Source: an uncultured Sulfitobacter sp. (GTDB lineage Bacteria; Pseudomonadota; Alphaproteobacteria; Rhodobacterales; Rhodobacteraceae). From it: DNA of 64,000 bases. Shown here piece after piece: positions 19,063 to 27,411 of this stretch; position 1 is the first letter of the stretch, and each line of letters begins with the position of its first letter. Made by a program: the position numbers and the translations under genes. The notes under the pieces are model-generated. The model did not search any database and was not told where the DNA came from. It saw only the letters and a program-made list of their open reading frames with translations. The stretch is taken from positions 1-64,000 of the forward strand of contig CAJJCJ010000013.1 of the NCBI GenBank assembly GCA_905182645.1, in the 5' to 3' direction.

Positions 19063-19842
19063 CTATATTTTGTTGTCCGCCGACAGGTCCTTATCAAGCT
19101 TTGCCTGATAAGCTGCACGCGCTTCTTTGTCGACTTCGACGCTTTTGGCAAAATAGATAAACCCAAGGGCGCGGCGGGATCGGGTTTTTGATCGGTTCAT
19201 TCCCGCCCAATGAATAGTCTTACAATCGTGCATCAAAAAGGTGCCCGCGTGGCCGGGTAAAGCAACGGTGTTTTCTTTGTCATAATCGGTGCCAAAATCG
19301 GTCATGCCTTGCGAAAATCCAAGTACATTCGAACGCGCGTGGGGGCGGAAACCTTCCGCCTTGTGCGATCCCTGAACATAATGGAGACAGCCGTTTTCAT
19401 GGTCGACGTCTTCCAACGCTAGCCAACCCGTGACGGCCTTGGAAGGTTTGATATGGAAGAAATAACCGTCCTGATGGGCCGGCGTTGCCTTGCCGATGCC
19501 CGGCGGTTTATTGAAATATTCCACGTTCACGCCCTTGACCGCTTCGCCCAACGCGGTTTCGGCCATCGTGCGGATCACACTGTTTTGCAGCAGGTCATCA
19601 AAGTAGGGATCGTGATCATGCATATTCATCATTTGCTTGATGCTGGTGCTATCATCGATGTCTTCGTAATACACCTCTGAACTGCCCATCTCTGAAACAC
19701 GTTCGCTAATGAAGCGATCCAGTTCGACATTGATCTCGGCCATTTTCGCGGCGTCAAATAACGGTTCAACTGTCAAATACCCGTCTTCGTCAAAACGGAT
19801 TTTCGGGTCCGAAGCATCTGAGAGAGTGGCAGAGTGAAGCAT
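19063..19842 (-). CDS. Phytanoyl-CoA dioxygenase (PhyH) family protein
   Basis: The product (259 aa) belongs to the Fe(II)/2-oxoglutarate oxygenases. The iron ligands are visible as the HQD of TPAHQDGYFFH and the distal His in CKTIHWAGMNRSKTRSRRAL, where the following Arg residues would bind 2-oxoglutarate. The substrate cannot be read from sequence. I take the ATG at 19842, with GGGAAG just upstream, rather than the longer frame. It is transcribed divergently from the AraC regulator at 19971, across a 128-base intergenic region. Confidence 0.85.
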   Translation of the reverse strand: MLHSATLSDASDPKIRFDEDGYLTVEPLFDAAKMAEINVELDRFISERVSEMGSSEVYYEDIDDSTSIKQMMNMHDHDPYFDDLLQNSVIRTMAETALGEAVKGVNVEYFNKPPGIGKATPAHQDGYFFHIKPSKAVTGWLALEDVDHENGCLHYVQGSHKAEGFRPHARSNVLGFSQGMTDFGTDYDKENTVALPGHAGTFLMHDCKTIHWAGMNRSKTRSRRALGFIYFAKSVEVDKEARAAYQAKLDKDLSADNKI

Positions 19843-19970
19843 GAGTTTCTTCCCTATTATGCTGTTTCCTGTTGCACAATCAAACCCCAAGTTGTTGAGT
19901 AAGTCACGTAGGCAGTCCGGTCTATTTATAGGAATACCGATAATCTGGGCGAATTTTAGGTTGAATTATT

Positions 19971-20777
19971 ATGAATACCAGCATTCAGACGGACCAATTG
20001 ATCCTTGGAAAGCACCAGTTTGGACGCATTGACCAGCGCATGAAAATTGGTCCGGTAACGTGGACCTTTCATGATCTATTTTGGGTTCATCAAGGTGAAG
20101 TCGTCGTGAAATTCCCCAATCTTGGTTGCCAGGAACATTTCGACGCGCCCGCCGGGGTATTGATCCGGCCCGGAACTGCATTTTCCGGGCACGCGATTGG
20201 TAGTTTCGCCACGGCATCGATCTGTCATTTCGAATACGCTGGAGCAGAGGTGTGTGACTTCGGCCGTCTGGGGTATGACGTTGTGCGCCAGGACGAGGCG
20301 CTGCATGTCCAAAGTCAGGTGCGCTTGGCGATGCAACTTGCCCAAAGGAACGATCCAGATCTGATGGTCCGACGCCAAAGGTTGCTGCACAGTATTCTGG
20401 ATGGTTTTAACAGCCTGACCACGCGAGGGACTGTTGATAACACCCAGCCCGAAAACCGTCTAACCTATGTCTGGGCGCAGGCCACCGATAACTTGGAAGA
20501 CATGCGCACACTTAGTGACGTGGCGCGGCTTGCAGGGGTAAGCGAAAGTGGGTTTCGCAAACAACATCGGATTTCATATGACACGTCGGCGGGGGATCAT
20601 CTGCGCAACCTTCGTCTGACCAAGGGCGAAGAGTTACTGGCCACTACGGGATTTTCGGTTTCTGAAATCGCGGCACAGATCGGCTACCGGCACGGCGAGA
20701 CATTTTGCACTGCCTTTAAGAAGTCACGCGGGTTATCACCGGGGCAATATCGCCGCTGGTCCAAGCCATTCGCATAG
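19971..20777 (+). CDS. AraC family transcriptional regulator
   Basis: The 268-aa protein has an N-terminal cupin-like sensing domain (APAGVLIRPGTAFSGHA near residue 60) and a C-terminal double HTH of the AraC type: TLSDVARLAGVSESGFRK and FSVSEIAAQIGYRHGETFCTAFKK, then the signature GLSPGQYRR. Its position facing the PhyH-M81 pair and preceding a sialidase-like gene by 15 bases suggests it controls this end of the island. The inducer is unknown. Confidence 0.88.
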   Translation: MNTSIQTDQLILGKHQFGRIDQRMKIGPVTWTFHDLFWVHQGEVVVKFPNLGCQEHFDAPAGVLIRPGTAFSGHAIGSFATASICHFEYAGAEVCDFGRLGYDVVRQDEALHVQSQVRLAMQLAQRNDPDLMVRRQRLLHSILDGFNSLTTRGTVDNTQPENRLTYVWAQATDNLEDMRTLSDVARLAGVSESGFRKQHRISYDTSAGDHLRNLRLTKGEELLATTGFSVSEIAAQIGYRHGETFCTAFKKSRGLSPGQYRRWSKPFA

Positions 20778-20792
20778 CAGAAAGTTTGATTC

Positions 20793-21887
20793 ATGAAGCT
20801 TGTAAAAAAGGTCACGATTTATGCCAACCCGGACCCATTGTTGGTCAGTCGACAAGCGGTTTTTCCGGGCGTCGTGCAATTGGCCGATGACAGCCTTGTG
20901 GCGGTATTTTCAATCGGGCAGGCGTTTGACGCCGCAGATCACCGGGCGTTTGTCAGCAAAAGCACCGATTTGGGCCAAAGCTGGAGCCCGCCAAAGCGAC
21001 TACATAACCATGAGTTTCAGCCGCACCCGATATCAGAGACATTGAAACCGTTGGTGCTGACGGATGGAAACCTGCTGGCCACGGGGTATGGTTTTGTGCG
21101 GCCTGACGACCTGACTGCGATTGTCGATGCGGATACATTTGCGGTGCTGCCGCTGCGCAATATGGTAAGCCGGTCCACAGATAATGGGCAAAGCTGGGAC
21201 GCGCCGCGCGTGATTGATATTGGCGGTCAACCGCTTGAAATGTCTGGCCCCTGCATTAGTTTGAAGTCTGGTCGGATTATAGCAGCGGCCCCACCATTTC
21301 ATCTAGGTGCGGATGGGCATTCTGGTTGGATTGTCTTTAGTGATGATGGCGGCGAAAGCTGGGCGAAGCTGTCCACTTTCTTTGAAAGCCCCGGTGGCAA
21401 CGTGGCCGCGTGGGAATGTCGATTGTGCGAAACGAATCCGGGGTGGGTGGTGGTGCTTTTCTGGGCCTATGACAACCAAGAAAAATCCAACCTTAACAAT
21501 CATATGGTCGTGTCAGAAGACGGCGGCCAGACATTTGGACCCGCGATTGATACTGGTGTGCATGGGCAGGCGTCAAATCTGATCGCGTTGGGGGATAACA
21601 AGGTTTTGACGATCCACGCCCACCGCGAAGATCCAGTTGGGCTTTGGGTGCGTCAGGTCGATATTGGTGCCAATGGATTTAGAATTGAACGCGAGCTTAA
21701 CCTATTTTCAGGCAACGCCACGACCAATGGCATGGGCAGCGACGCCACTAACATCAAAAAACAATTTGGTAGTTTGAAATTTGGGCAACCATCGCTGTTG
21801 CCCCTGTCGAACGGGCAAGTTTTTGCAGCATGTTGGATGGTTGAAGACTGTCAGCACGTGATCAATGGGTTCATTCTGGATCTCTGA
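20793..21887 (+). CDS. Sialidase-like Asp-box (BNR) protein
   Basis: The 364-aa protein is a predicted six-bladed beta-propeller with four Asp-boxes (SxDxGxTW) at about residues 57-64, 127-134, 183-190 and 241-248. Such folds occur in exo-sialidases and related glycoside hydrolases. No signal peptide is present, so if it is a hydrolase it works in the cytoplasm on an imported or intracellular glycoside. It follows the AraC gene by 15 bases. A second protein of the same class is encoded convergently at 21905. Substrate specificity is an inference from context only. Confidence 0.78.
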   Translation: MKLVKKVTIYANPDPLLVSRQAVFPGVVQLADDSLVAVFSIGQAFDAADHRAFVSKSTDLGQSWSPPKRLHNHEFQPHPISETLKPLVLTDGNLLATGYGFVRPDDLTAIVDADTFAVLPLRNMVSRSTDNGQSWDAPRVIDIGGQPLEMSGPCISLKSGRIIAAAPPFHLGADGHSGWIVFSDDGGESWAKLSTFFESPGGNVAAWECRLCETNPGWVVVLFWAYDNQEKSNLNNHMVVSEDGGQTFGPAIDTGVHGQASNLIALGDNKVLTIHAHREDPVGLWVRQVDIGANGFRIERELNLFSGNATTNGMGSDATNIKKQFGSLKFGQPSLLPLSNGQVFAACWMVEDCQHVINGFILDL

Positions 21888-21904
21888 AAAGCCGAGTCAA
21901 TTGC

Positions 21905-23023
21905 CTAAACTGACAGCCGCGCAAATTGCAGGCTCATGGCGTGGTTGTCGCCTGCGTAATAGGTCACCAACACATCGCCGTCGGGCAGGGTGGTGGCAAA
22001 GGGCAAACCGAACCCCCACATTTCCATCCCAGCCAGCAAATCCCCTGTGTCCTTGGATTTACTGTCTTTGGGTGAGGCGTGTGTGTAGATGACGACCTCG
22101 CTGGCTGGATCAAAATCACCGTCAATCGCGGGCGTAATTCGCGCACGAATACATTGATCACCAAACCGATCAACCCAGGCCAATACAACACGTCCATCTG
22201 GTAATATTGCCGGTGGCCCGGCCTGATCTGCAAATCCCAAATCTTGTGGGGCAGACCAGGTTTCCGCGTGGTCCACGCTTACGCGGCGAAACACGTTTTG
22301 ATATTCTTCCGTGCGTCTGTCGTAGGTCCACGCAAAACTGGCCACCGTGCCATTTGGGTTAACGCCGCAACGTAAATCCCAGTTAAAGATGCGCCCGGTT
22401 TTGTCTTGGGCAACGGGCTTTGGCCCCGACCAGCTGACGCCATTATCGGTGGATCGCAGGAATACTGCACGTTGATGCCACGTCGAAGCGTCACTGTAAT
22501 GTTTGTTGGTCTCGATACTCATCGCCAGTGACCCGTCGGCGAGACTCAGGATCGGGTTGGTCAAGCTGGGTGGGCCGATGTCATCTGGCATCGAAACCTT
22601 GCGCCAAGGGGACCAAGACGTTGCGCTATCATGGGACTCCGCCAGTAAAATAGCCATCGGAAGGCAACCTTCGGTATCGGCGTTGAACAGTGGCATTCCA
22701 GGGTAAGTGGTGCGGTCGACCCACATGGCGGCGGCCAATATATGGCCCGGTGACAATTGCGTCAGATAGCACAGCTTTAGCGTCCCAAATTTTCCGTCAA
22801 CGATGGCTTTGGAAAAAGGCGTAGTCGGTTGGCCCCAGCTATGACCACCGTCACTGGACCGGTACATTTCGATTTGTTCGCGATCACTATCTTTGTCATC
22901 CCCGGCGCGCCCGGTGGCCAAAAGCGTGCCGTCTTGAAGCGGTGTGATTGTTCCAAACGTGATGCAAGCCCGCGCCGTTCCGGCATCACCTTGGGCGAGT
23001 GTTCCTGTGTCGACGATATGCAT
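21905..23023 (-). CDS. Sialidase-like Asp-box (BNR) protein
   Basis: The 372-aa product again shows a propeller pattern with four Asp-box-like segments: SSDGGHSWG, SHDSATSWS, STDNGVSWS and SVDHAETWS. It is only distantly similar to its convergent neighbour at 20793. There is no signal peptide. It begins a minus-strand group that is read after the two small proteins and the NagA-like deacetylase upstream of it (23043-25176), with gaps of 20 bases or less, so the four are probably one operon. Confidence 0.78.
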   Translation of the reverse strand: MHIVDTGTLAQGDAGTARACITFGTITPLQDGTLLATGRAGDDKDSDREQIEMYRSSDGGHSWGQPTTPFSKAIVDGKFGTLKLCYLTQLSPGHILAAAMWVDRTTYPGMPLFNADTEGCLPMAILLAESHDSATSWSPWRKVSMPDDIGPPSLTNPILSLADGSLAMSIETNKHYSDASTWHQRAVFLRSTDNGVSWSGPKPVAQDKTGRIFNWDLRCGVNPNGTVASFAWTYDRRTEEYQNVFRRVSVDHAETWSAPQDLGFADQAGPPAILPDGRVVLAWVDRFGDQCIRARITPAIDGDFDPASEVVIYTHASPKDSKSKDTGDLLAGMEMWGFGLPFATTLPDGDVLVTYYAGDNHAMSLQFARLSV

Positions 23024-23042
23024 TATTAAAGCTCCCAGAGGT

Positions 23043-23543
23043 TTAATCAGCGGTGTCCTTGCCGGTCTTACCGGGCCATCCCATCAGCAATTTTGCTTGG
23101 CCTTCGGCCTCTTGCGCCAGTTTGACATCTTTGAAGACCCGCATGACGCATTGTGGTTTCTGGCGATCAATCACGTCATAAACAAGATGGTAGCCAAGCT
23201 TATCCATAATCGGCCCAATCCAGCCCGCGCAATGGTCGCAATACCGCGCCATCGGTTCGGCATCATTGTCCATGACTTTACCAAGGCTCGGACAGGCGTT
23301 CATCCGCAGTTCTAGCCGATCGTTGTTTAGGTCAAGGTCAAGATCGCAGTTTTCTTCTACGCGGATGTGATCCCAATATTGCCGCATACCCTCAAGACCC
23401 TTTTCGCGAAACAATTCTAACGTATGGCGTTCCTGGTTCTTGCTGATTTCCAGCCAATAAGCATGCAAAGCGTCGTCGCCTTGGGTCTCAAGGAACTTGA
23501 AAACTTCGTTATAAAATTTGGTGAAATGATCGCTGGGTATCAT
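23043..23543 (-). CDS. Uncharacterised small protein, Cys/His-rich C-terminal half
   Basis: The 166-aa soluble protein has an alpha-helical first half and a second half with MNACPSLGK, ARYCDHCAGWIGP and QKPQCVMRV, a spacing that could bind a metal or form an active-site Cys pair. It has a weak look of the L-2-amino-thiazoline-4-carboxylate hydrolase-like group, which I could not verify. Its start overlaps the stop of the gene at 23540 by four bases, so the two are coupled and may work together. Confidence 0.65.
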   Translation of the reverse strand: MIPSDHFTKFYNEVFKFLETQGDDALHAYWLEISKNQERHTLELFREKGLEGMRQYWDHIRVEENCDLDLDLNNDRLELRMNACPSLGKVMDNDAEPMARYCDHCAGWIGPIMDKLGYHLVYDVIDRQKPQCVMRVFKDVKLAQEAEGQAKLLMGWPGKTGKDTAD

Positions 23544-24001
23544 GGGCGTCTACGGATTATTTGGCGGCAAGATCCGGGGCCGGTAATTTCGGTGTCGATC
23601 GCAAATGGGGTGCCTTGCGCAAGGGCGTGGTTGGTCTTGATTGTCTGGTCGCAAAAATGATCCGAGACCTTGCCCGCGATCTTTTTGACATGGGCGTAGG
23701 CGGTGCAGTGGCTAACTGTCAGAATAACCTCATCCGTTTCGACATTTATGTGAAATTCGGCACCTTCGCGTTCGAAGAAATGGTGCCAGTGTTTAACAAG
23801 TTCACCCACGTTTCCAGCCAGCAAATGGCTGCGGATGTCTGCGTAGACGTCATGACCGACGCGGGCGAAGATCTGGTCCATGACGTCGATGCCGTAGTTC
23901 TTGATAATGAAATCAATGGTGGTGTCGGTCGCGCCGTGGAAATCCATGTGGACGTTGCCGCCTTCGTTATAGCGCAGGGGTTTGTCGTCCGGGGTCATCA
24001 T
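23540..24001 (-). CDS. Uncharacterised small protein, paired with 23043-23543
   Basis: The 153-aa product shares general layout with its downstream partner: an N-terminal helical part and a C-terminal part with Cys and His residues (SHCTAYAHVKK, SDHFCDQTIKTNHAL and GPGSCRQ). It has no signal peptide or membrane helix. It overlaps the NagA-like gene upstream by four bases and the next small gene by four, an arrangement typical of subunits or successive enzymes. I do not assign a function. Confidence 0.65.
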   Translation of the reverse strand: MMTPDDKPLRYNEGGNVHMDFHGATDTTIDFIIKNYGIDVMDQIFARVGHDVYADIRSHLLAGNVGELVKHWHHFFEREGAEFHINVETDEVILTVSHCTAYAHVKKIAGKVSDHFCDQTIKTNHALAQGTPFAIDTEITGPGSCRQIIRRRP

Positions 24002-25176
24002 ACTGTGCGCTCAAATACGGCTTTGCCACCGACGTAAGTGGCATTCACGGCCAAAGTTTCGGGGTCCAGCACAGCGAAATCGGCCAGTTTTCCGGGCGTG
24101 ATGCTGCCCAAGTCGGCTTCGCGCCCAATCACGCGGGCCGGGACAAGGGCGCTGGCGGTGGCAGCGCGCGTAAGGTCTTTTCCGCTGTACGATAGATAGT
24201 TCAACATCGCCTCATGCGAGGTAAGCGACGACCCGCACAGCCCGCCGTTGTCGTCACGCACAGCTTTGCCTTTGGCGCTGGTCAACCAATAGCCGGGATA
24301 AGCCTCGAACCGGGCGCCGTCGCCCCCGGCGTATTTGATGGAATCGGTTTCCAAAAATACCCGTTCCGGTGGCAGTTGCGACAAAAGTTTCACAAGTTTT
24401 GGGTGCACATGAATGCCGTCGCAGATTACCCCAAGTGCAAGATCAGGTTCTGCCATCAAGGCATCGGGCAATGAGAACGGGTGAACGCCGCTGTTATCGG
24501 GGGGCAGGGACTTTGTGACGTTATACATGTGGGTTACGGCATCAATACCCCAGGATACAAAGCGCGAGATGTCATCGGCCAAAGCGCAACTGTGCCCTAG
24601 GTGGACGGATACGCCAGCCTGTTTCATCAGCCGAATAAAGGCTTCAGCGCCTTCCAGTTCTGGCGCGACAGTGACAGCCAAAAGCTTACCGTCTGCGGCA
24701 TCGATCAACTGGTGGCCCAGATCAAGCGTCGGCAGCAATAGGTTCTCTGGGTTATGGGCGCCAGGTGCGCCAAAGCATGGCCCTTCGCTATGGACACCTA
24801 ATGCGCGTGCGCCAGTTGCTTGCGCACATTGCCCTGCCAAATCTGCCAATATGCCCGCGGTTTTAGACGGGGCAAGAGAGCCGATTGTCGGCAAGAACCC
24901 TGTCACACCGTGACTTGGTAAAAGGGTGGAACTGTCTGCAACGCATCCTGGTGTTGGTTCATGATAGAAATTGACGTCAAAGCCATGCTGCAAAACGTCA
25001 ATCATGCCGGGGAACAGAATTTGACCACGACCGTCGATGGTTTTCACATCCGATCCGGTGGTTTCCGTCGGGGACAAAAGCGCCGAAATCCTTTCGCCTT
25101 CAATCAGTAAATCTTTGCGAACTGACCCGTCAGGCGTTATGATTACAACGTTCGTCCATTTTTGTTTGACTTGCAT
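23998..25176 (-). CDS. NagA-like N-acetylglucosamine-6-phosphate deacetylase
   Basis: The 392-aa amidohydrolase-fold protein matches NagA, which removes the acetyl group from N-acetylhexosamine 6-phosphates. Landmarks are PGMIDVLQHG, the metal Glu in HSEGPCFG, GHSCA, THMYN and ICDGIHVHP, then ETDSIKY with the catalytic Asp. The N-terminal HxH of binuclear amidohydrolases is LxH here; NagA enzymes often lack it and use one metal. No nagB or sugar kinase lies near, so the true substrate may be a different acetylated sugar. It is the first gene of the minus-strand operon facing the SDR at 25242. Confidence 0.82.
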   Translation of the reverse strand: MQVKQKWTNVVIITPDGSVRKDLLIEGERISALLSPTETTGSDVKTIDGRGQILFPGMIDVLQHGFDVNFYHEPTPGCVADSSTLLPSHGVTGFLPTIGSLAPSKTAGILADLAGQCAQATGARALGVHSEGPCFGAPGAHNPENLLLPTLDLGHQLIDAADGKLLAVTVAPELEGAEAFIRLMKQAGVSVHLGHSCALADDISRFVSWGIDAVTHMYNVTKSLPPDNSGVHPFSLPDALMAEPDLALGVICDGIHVHPKLVKLLSQLPPERVFLETDSIKYAGGDGARFEAYPGYWLTSAKGKAVRDDNGGLCGSSLTSHEAMLNYLSYSGKDLTRAATASALVPARVIGREADLGSITPGKLADFAVLDPETLAVNATYVGGKAVFERTV

Positions 25177-25190
25177 AAACTTGCCAATCC

Positions 25191-25210
25191 TAATATGTTA
25201 TTATGTTAAC
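25191..25210. promoter_or_regulatory. Candidate operator in a divergent promoter (shared motif)
   Basis: The 13-base word GTTATTATGTTAA (25197-25209) lies between the divergent NagA-like and SDR genes, with a tandem TATGTTA repeat inside TATGTTATTATGTTA. The same 13 bases occur at 34169-34181 between another divergent pair in this island. Two copies in two promoters suggest a binding site for one of the island's regulators; which one is not known. Confidence 0.5.
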
Positions 25211-25241
25211 GATGTAAGTAGCAATTTCAAGGTGCAAAAGA

Positions 25242-26003
25242 ATGGTAAGGCCCTGCGTCTGCGTGACCGGCTCGACCCACGGAATTGGTTTTGCGATCGC
25301 TAAAGCGTTTGCAAAATCGGGCGCACGGATCGTGATAAATTCGCATGAGGCAGATACCACCGCTGCGCGTGAATTGGGGGCGTTGACGGAATGCCACTTT
25401 GTGCAGGCGGATTTATCAAATGTAGAAGGCGCAAATCATTTTATCGAACAGGCGCATCAAAGATTGGGGTCGCTCGACACATTGGTGAATAATGCGGGTA
25501 CGTTTACCGATGGCGACTTTGGCACGCTTGATGCCCAGATGTTTGACCGCGCGTTTGACCTGAACGTCAAAGGATATTTGTTTGCCGCGCAGGCGTTTGC
25601 GGCCAAGGTATCAGGCGATCAACAGGGTGCGTCGATCATTTGCATCGGCTCTACCAATTCCTTAGCGGCCGAAAAGAACAGCGTTATTTATGATAGCACA
25701 AAGGGCGCAATATTGATGATGGTGCGGTCTTTGGCCGTATCGCTGGCCGAAAGGGGCATTCGGGTCAATGGGATTGGCCCCGGTATCGTGGAAACGCCGC
25801 TTACCCAGGCGGGGCTTGATCAGGGCGACACTCGCAAAGTTTTGCGACGCCAGATTCCATTGGGCAGGATCGGTCAACCCGATGATATAGGGCCGACTGC
25901 GGTGTTTTTAGCGTCTGAGGCTGCGGATTACATCACGGGGCAAATGCTTTATGTTGACGGTGGGATATCGGCCCAGCAAATGTCATGGGATGCGCCGGGA
26001 TGA
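25242..26003 (+). CDS. SDR family oxidoreductase
   Basis: This is a classical short-chain dehydrogenase of 253 aa. It has the NAD(P) motif TGSTHGIG near residue 8, NNAG near residue 86, the catalytic Ser (GSTNS) and YDSTKGA (Tyr-xxx-Lys), and the C-terminal ITGQMLYVDGG. It probably oxidises or reduces a sugar or hydroxy acid intermediate. It is divergent from the NagA-like gene, and its stop overlaps the start of the GntR regulator (ATGA). Confidence 0.88.
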   Translation: MVRPCVCVTGSTHGIGFAIAKAFAKSGARIVINSHEADTTAARELGALTECHFVQADLSNVEGANHFIEQAHQRLGSLDTLVNNAGTFTDGDFGTLDAQMFDRAFDLNVKGYLFAAQAFAAKVSGDQQGASIICIGSTNSLAAEKNSVIYDSTKGAILMMVRSLAVSLAERGIRVNGIGPGIVETPLTQAGLDQGDTRKVLRRQIPLGRIGQPDDIGPTAVFLASEAADYITGQMLYVDGGISAQQMSWDAPG

Positions 26004-26995
26004 GCAAAGATCTGGGCCCACGTCATCTGCAATTGCGTTCGATCCTTTTTCGGCGTTGGAAAAAGCAAGGGCTGGGGCCGGGCGACAAAATTGAATCACA
26101 AAATGAGATCATCAAATTTTGTGATTTTTCTTTGATAACGGTCATGAAAACGCTCAAGGACCTAGAGGCAGAGGGCGTTATTCGTCGCCAAGTTGGCAAG
26201 GGGTCTTATCTGGTCAAAACGCCGTGGGCCGAAGCCCATTGGCGCATAGGGTTTTTCTACAACCGCGAGATCGTAGGCGGTGGAATATTTGACAATGCGT
26301 TTTACACACGAATGGTAAGCGCAATTGAAAAGGGCGTGGTATCAGACGGGCACGAATTTGTGCTTGGCAGCTTCACACATGACGCTATGCCAACGAACCT
26401 TTGGGACGCGCTGGATGCAGTTGTTCTGACAGGGATTACGGATCGCACGAACACCGATGGTTTGGCGGAAACGACAAGCCAGATCAGCCTGATTGATCTG
26501 TTCACGGACGCCTTGCCTTTTCACAGTTTTAGGCTGGATTTCGCATCTCCTTTTGTTGATATGTTTCAGAGGTTCAAGGGCAAGTCTTACAAATACCTGT
26601 ATCTGGATTCAGAGATTTTATCACCCGAGCAAGCTGCGCGATTGAAAGGGTTTCATGATGCGCATCGGGGAGGGGACCCGGCGGCGGACGTATCCATAAT
26701 ATGCGTTAACCAAGAAGTTGGAGCAGAAGATACAGACGCCATGATGGCCAAGATCGCCGAATTTCAACCTGACGTGGTTTGCGGCTATGTGCATCGCAAT
26801 TGGCGCGATATTATCGCAGCGCAGCATTCCGCAAAAACACGGATTTATGGGTTTGCGTTGGATTCTGAAAAGCCGGGATTTGTCGTCAAAACGTCCGAAT
26901 GGATGGGGCAGGTTCTGCCAGAAATCTATGAACATCTCGCCAACCGACAATCGGCGACTGAACACCATGTTTACCCCGCAAAATTTGTTCCCTGA
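26000..26995 (+). CDS. GntR-type regulator with LacI-like ligand domain
   Basis: The 331-aa protein begins with a winged-helix GntR domain (QLRSILFRRWKKQGLGPGDKI, then SLITVMKTLKDLEAEGVIRRQVGKGSYLV). The rest resembles a sugar-binding periplasmic-type effector domain (WRIGFFYNREIVGGG, YTRMVSAIEKGV). That combination is usual in carbohydrate regulators of the AraR type. I use the ATG at 26000, which overlaps the SDR stop, and not the frame start at 25985. It is a candidate to bind the 13-base motif at 25197. Confidence 0.82.
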   Translation: MSKDLGPRHLQLRSILFRRWKKQGLGPGDKIESQNEIIKFCDFSLITVMKTLKDLEAEGVIRRQVGKGSYLVKTPWAEAHWRIGFFYNREIVGGGIFDNAFYTRMVSAIEKGVVSDGHEFVLGSFTHDAMPTNLWDALDAVVLTGITDRTNTDGLAETTSQISLIDLFTDALPFHSFRLDFASPFVDMFQRFKGKSYKYLYLDSEILSPEQAARLKGFHDAHRGGDPAADVSIICVNQEVGAEDTDAMMAKIAEFQPDVVCGYVHRNWRDIIAAQHSAKTRIYGFALDSEKPGFVVKTSEWMGQVLPEIYEHLANRQSATEHHVYPAKFVP

Positions 26996-27018
26996 AACCG
27001 ACCAAACAGAGAGAAACC

Positions 27019-27411
27019 ATGCTGAAAATTATCAATGCGGGCGCAAAGTCCGATCTTCCGTTTAGCCCGGCAATCATTGCGGGTGACCTGATGTTTGTGT
27101 CTGGGCAAGCCTCTGTCGATCCTGACCGCGGGGTAATTATTTCTGGCACGTTTGAAGAAGAAATGCGCCGTTCAATTGAAAATTTAAGATCAATACTAGA
27201 GGCCGCGGGTCTGTCGTTGGACAACGTCATCAATGTGAAATCTTATGTGGCCAATCAAAGCGACCTGGCGGCCTATAACAAGATTTATGCAGAGTACTTC
27301 AGCGCACCTTTGCCCACACGCAGCACCATTATGGGCGTTCTTGGAACCTTGCTACAGTTTGAACTTGATTGCATTGCCTGTGTTTCAACCACACGCCAGA
27401 ACGCGTCATAA
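27019..27411 (+). CDS. RidA family enamine/imine deaminase
   Basis: The 130-aa protein has the Rid signature: FVSGQASVDP, NVINVKSYV and the key Arg in LPTRSTIMG that binds the carboxylate of the imine. RidA hydrolyses reactive enamines released by PLP enzymes. Its presence fits the PLP lyase and aminotransferases encoded in the same island. It follows the GntR gene on the plus strand and overlaps the convergent esterase by six bases. Confidence 0.88.
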   Translation: MLKIINAGAKSDLPFSPAIIAGDLMFVSGQASVDPDRGVIISGTFEEEMRRSIENLRSILEAAGLSLDNVINVKSYVANQSDLAAYNKIYAEYFSAPLPTRSTIMGVLGTLLQFELDCIACVSTTRQNAS

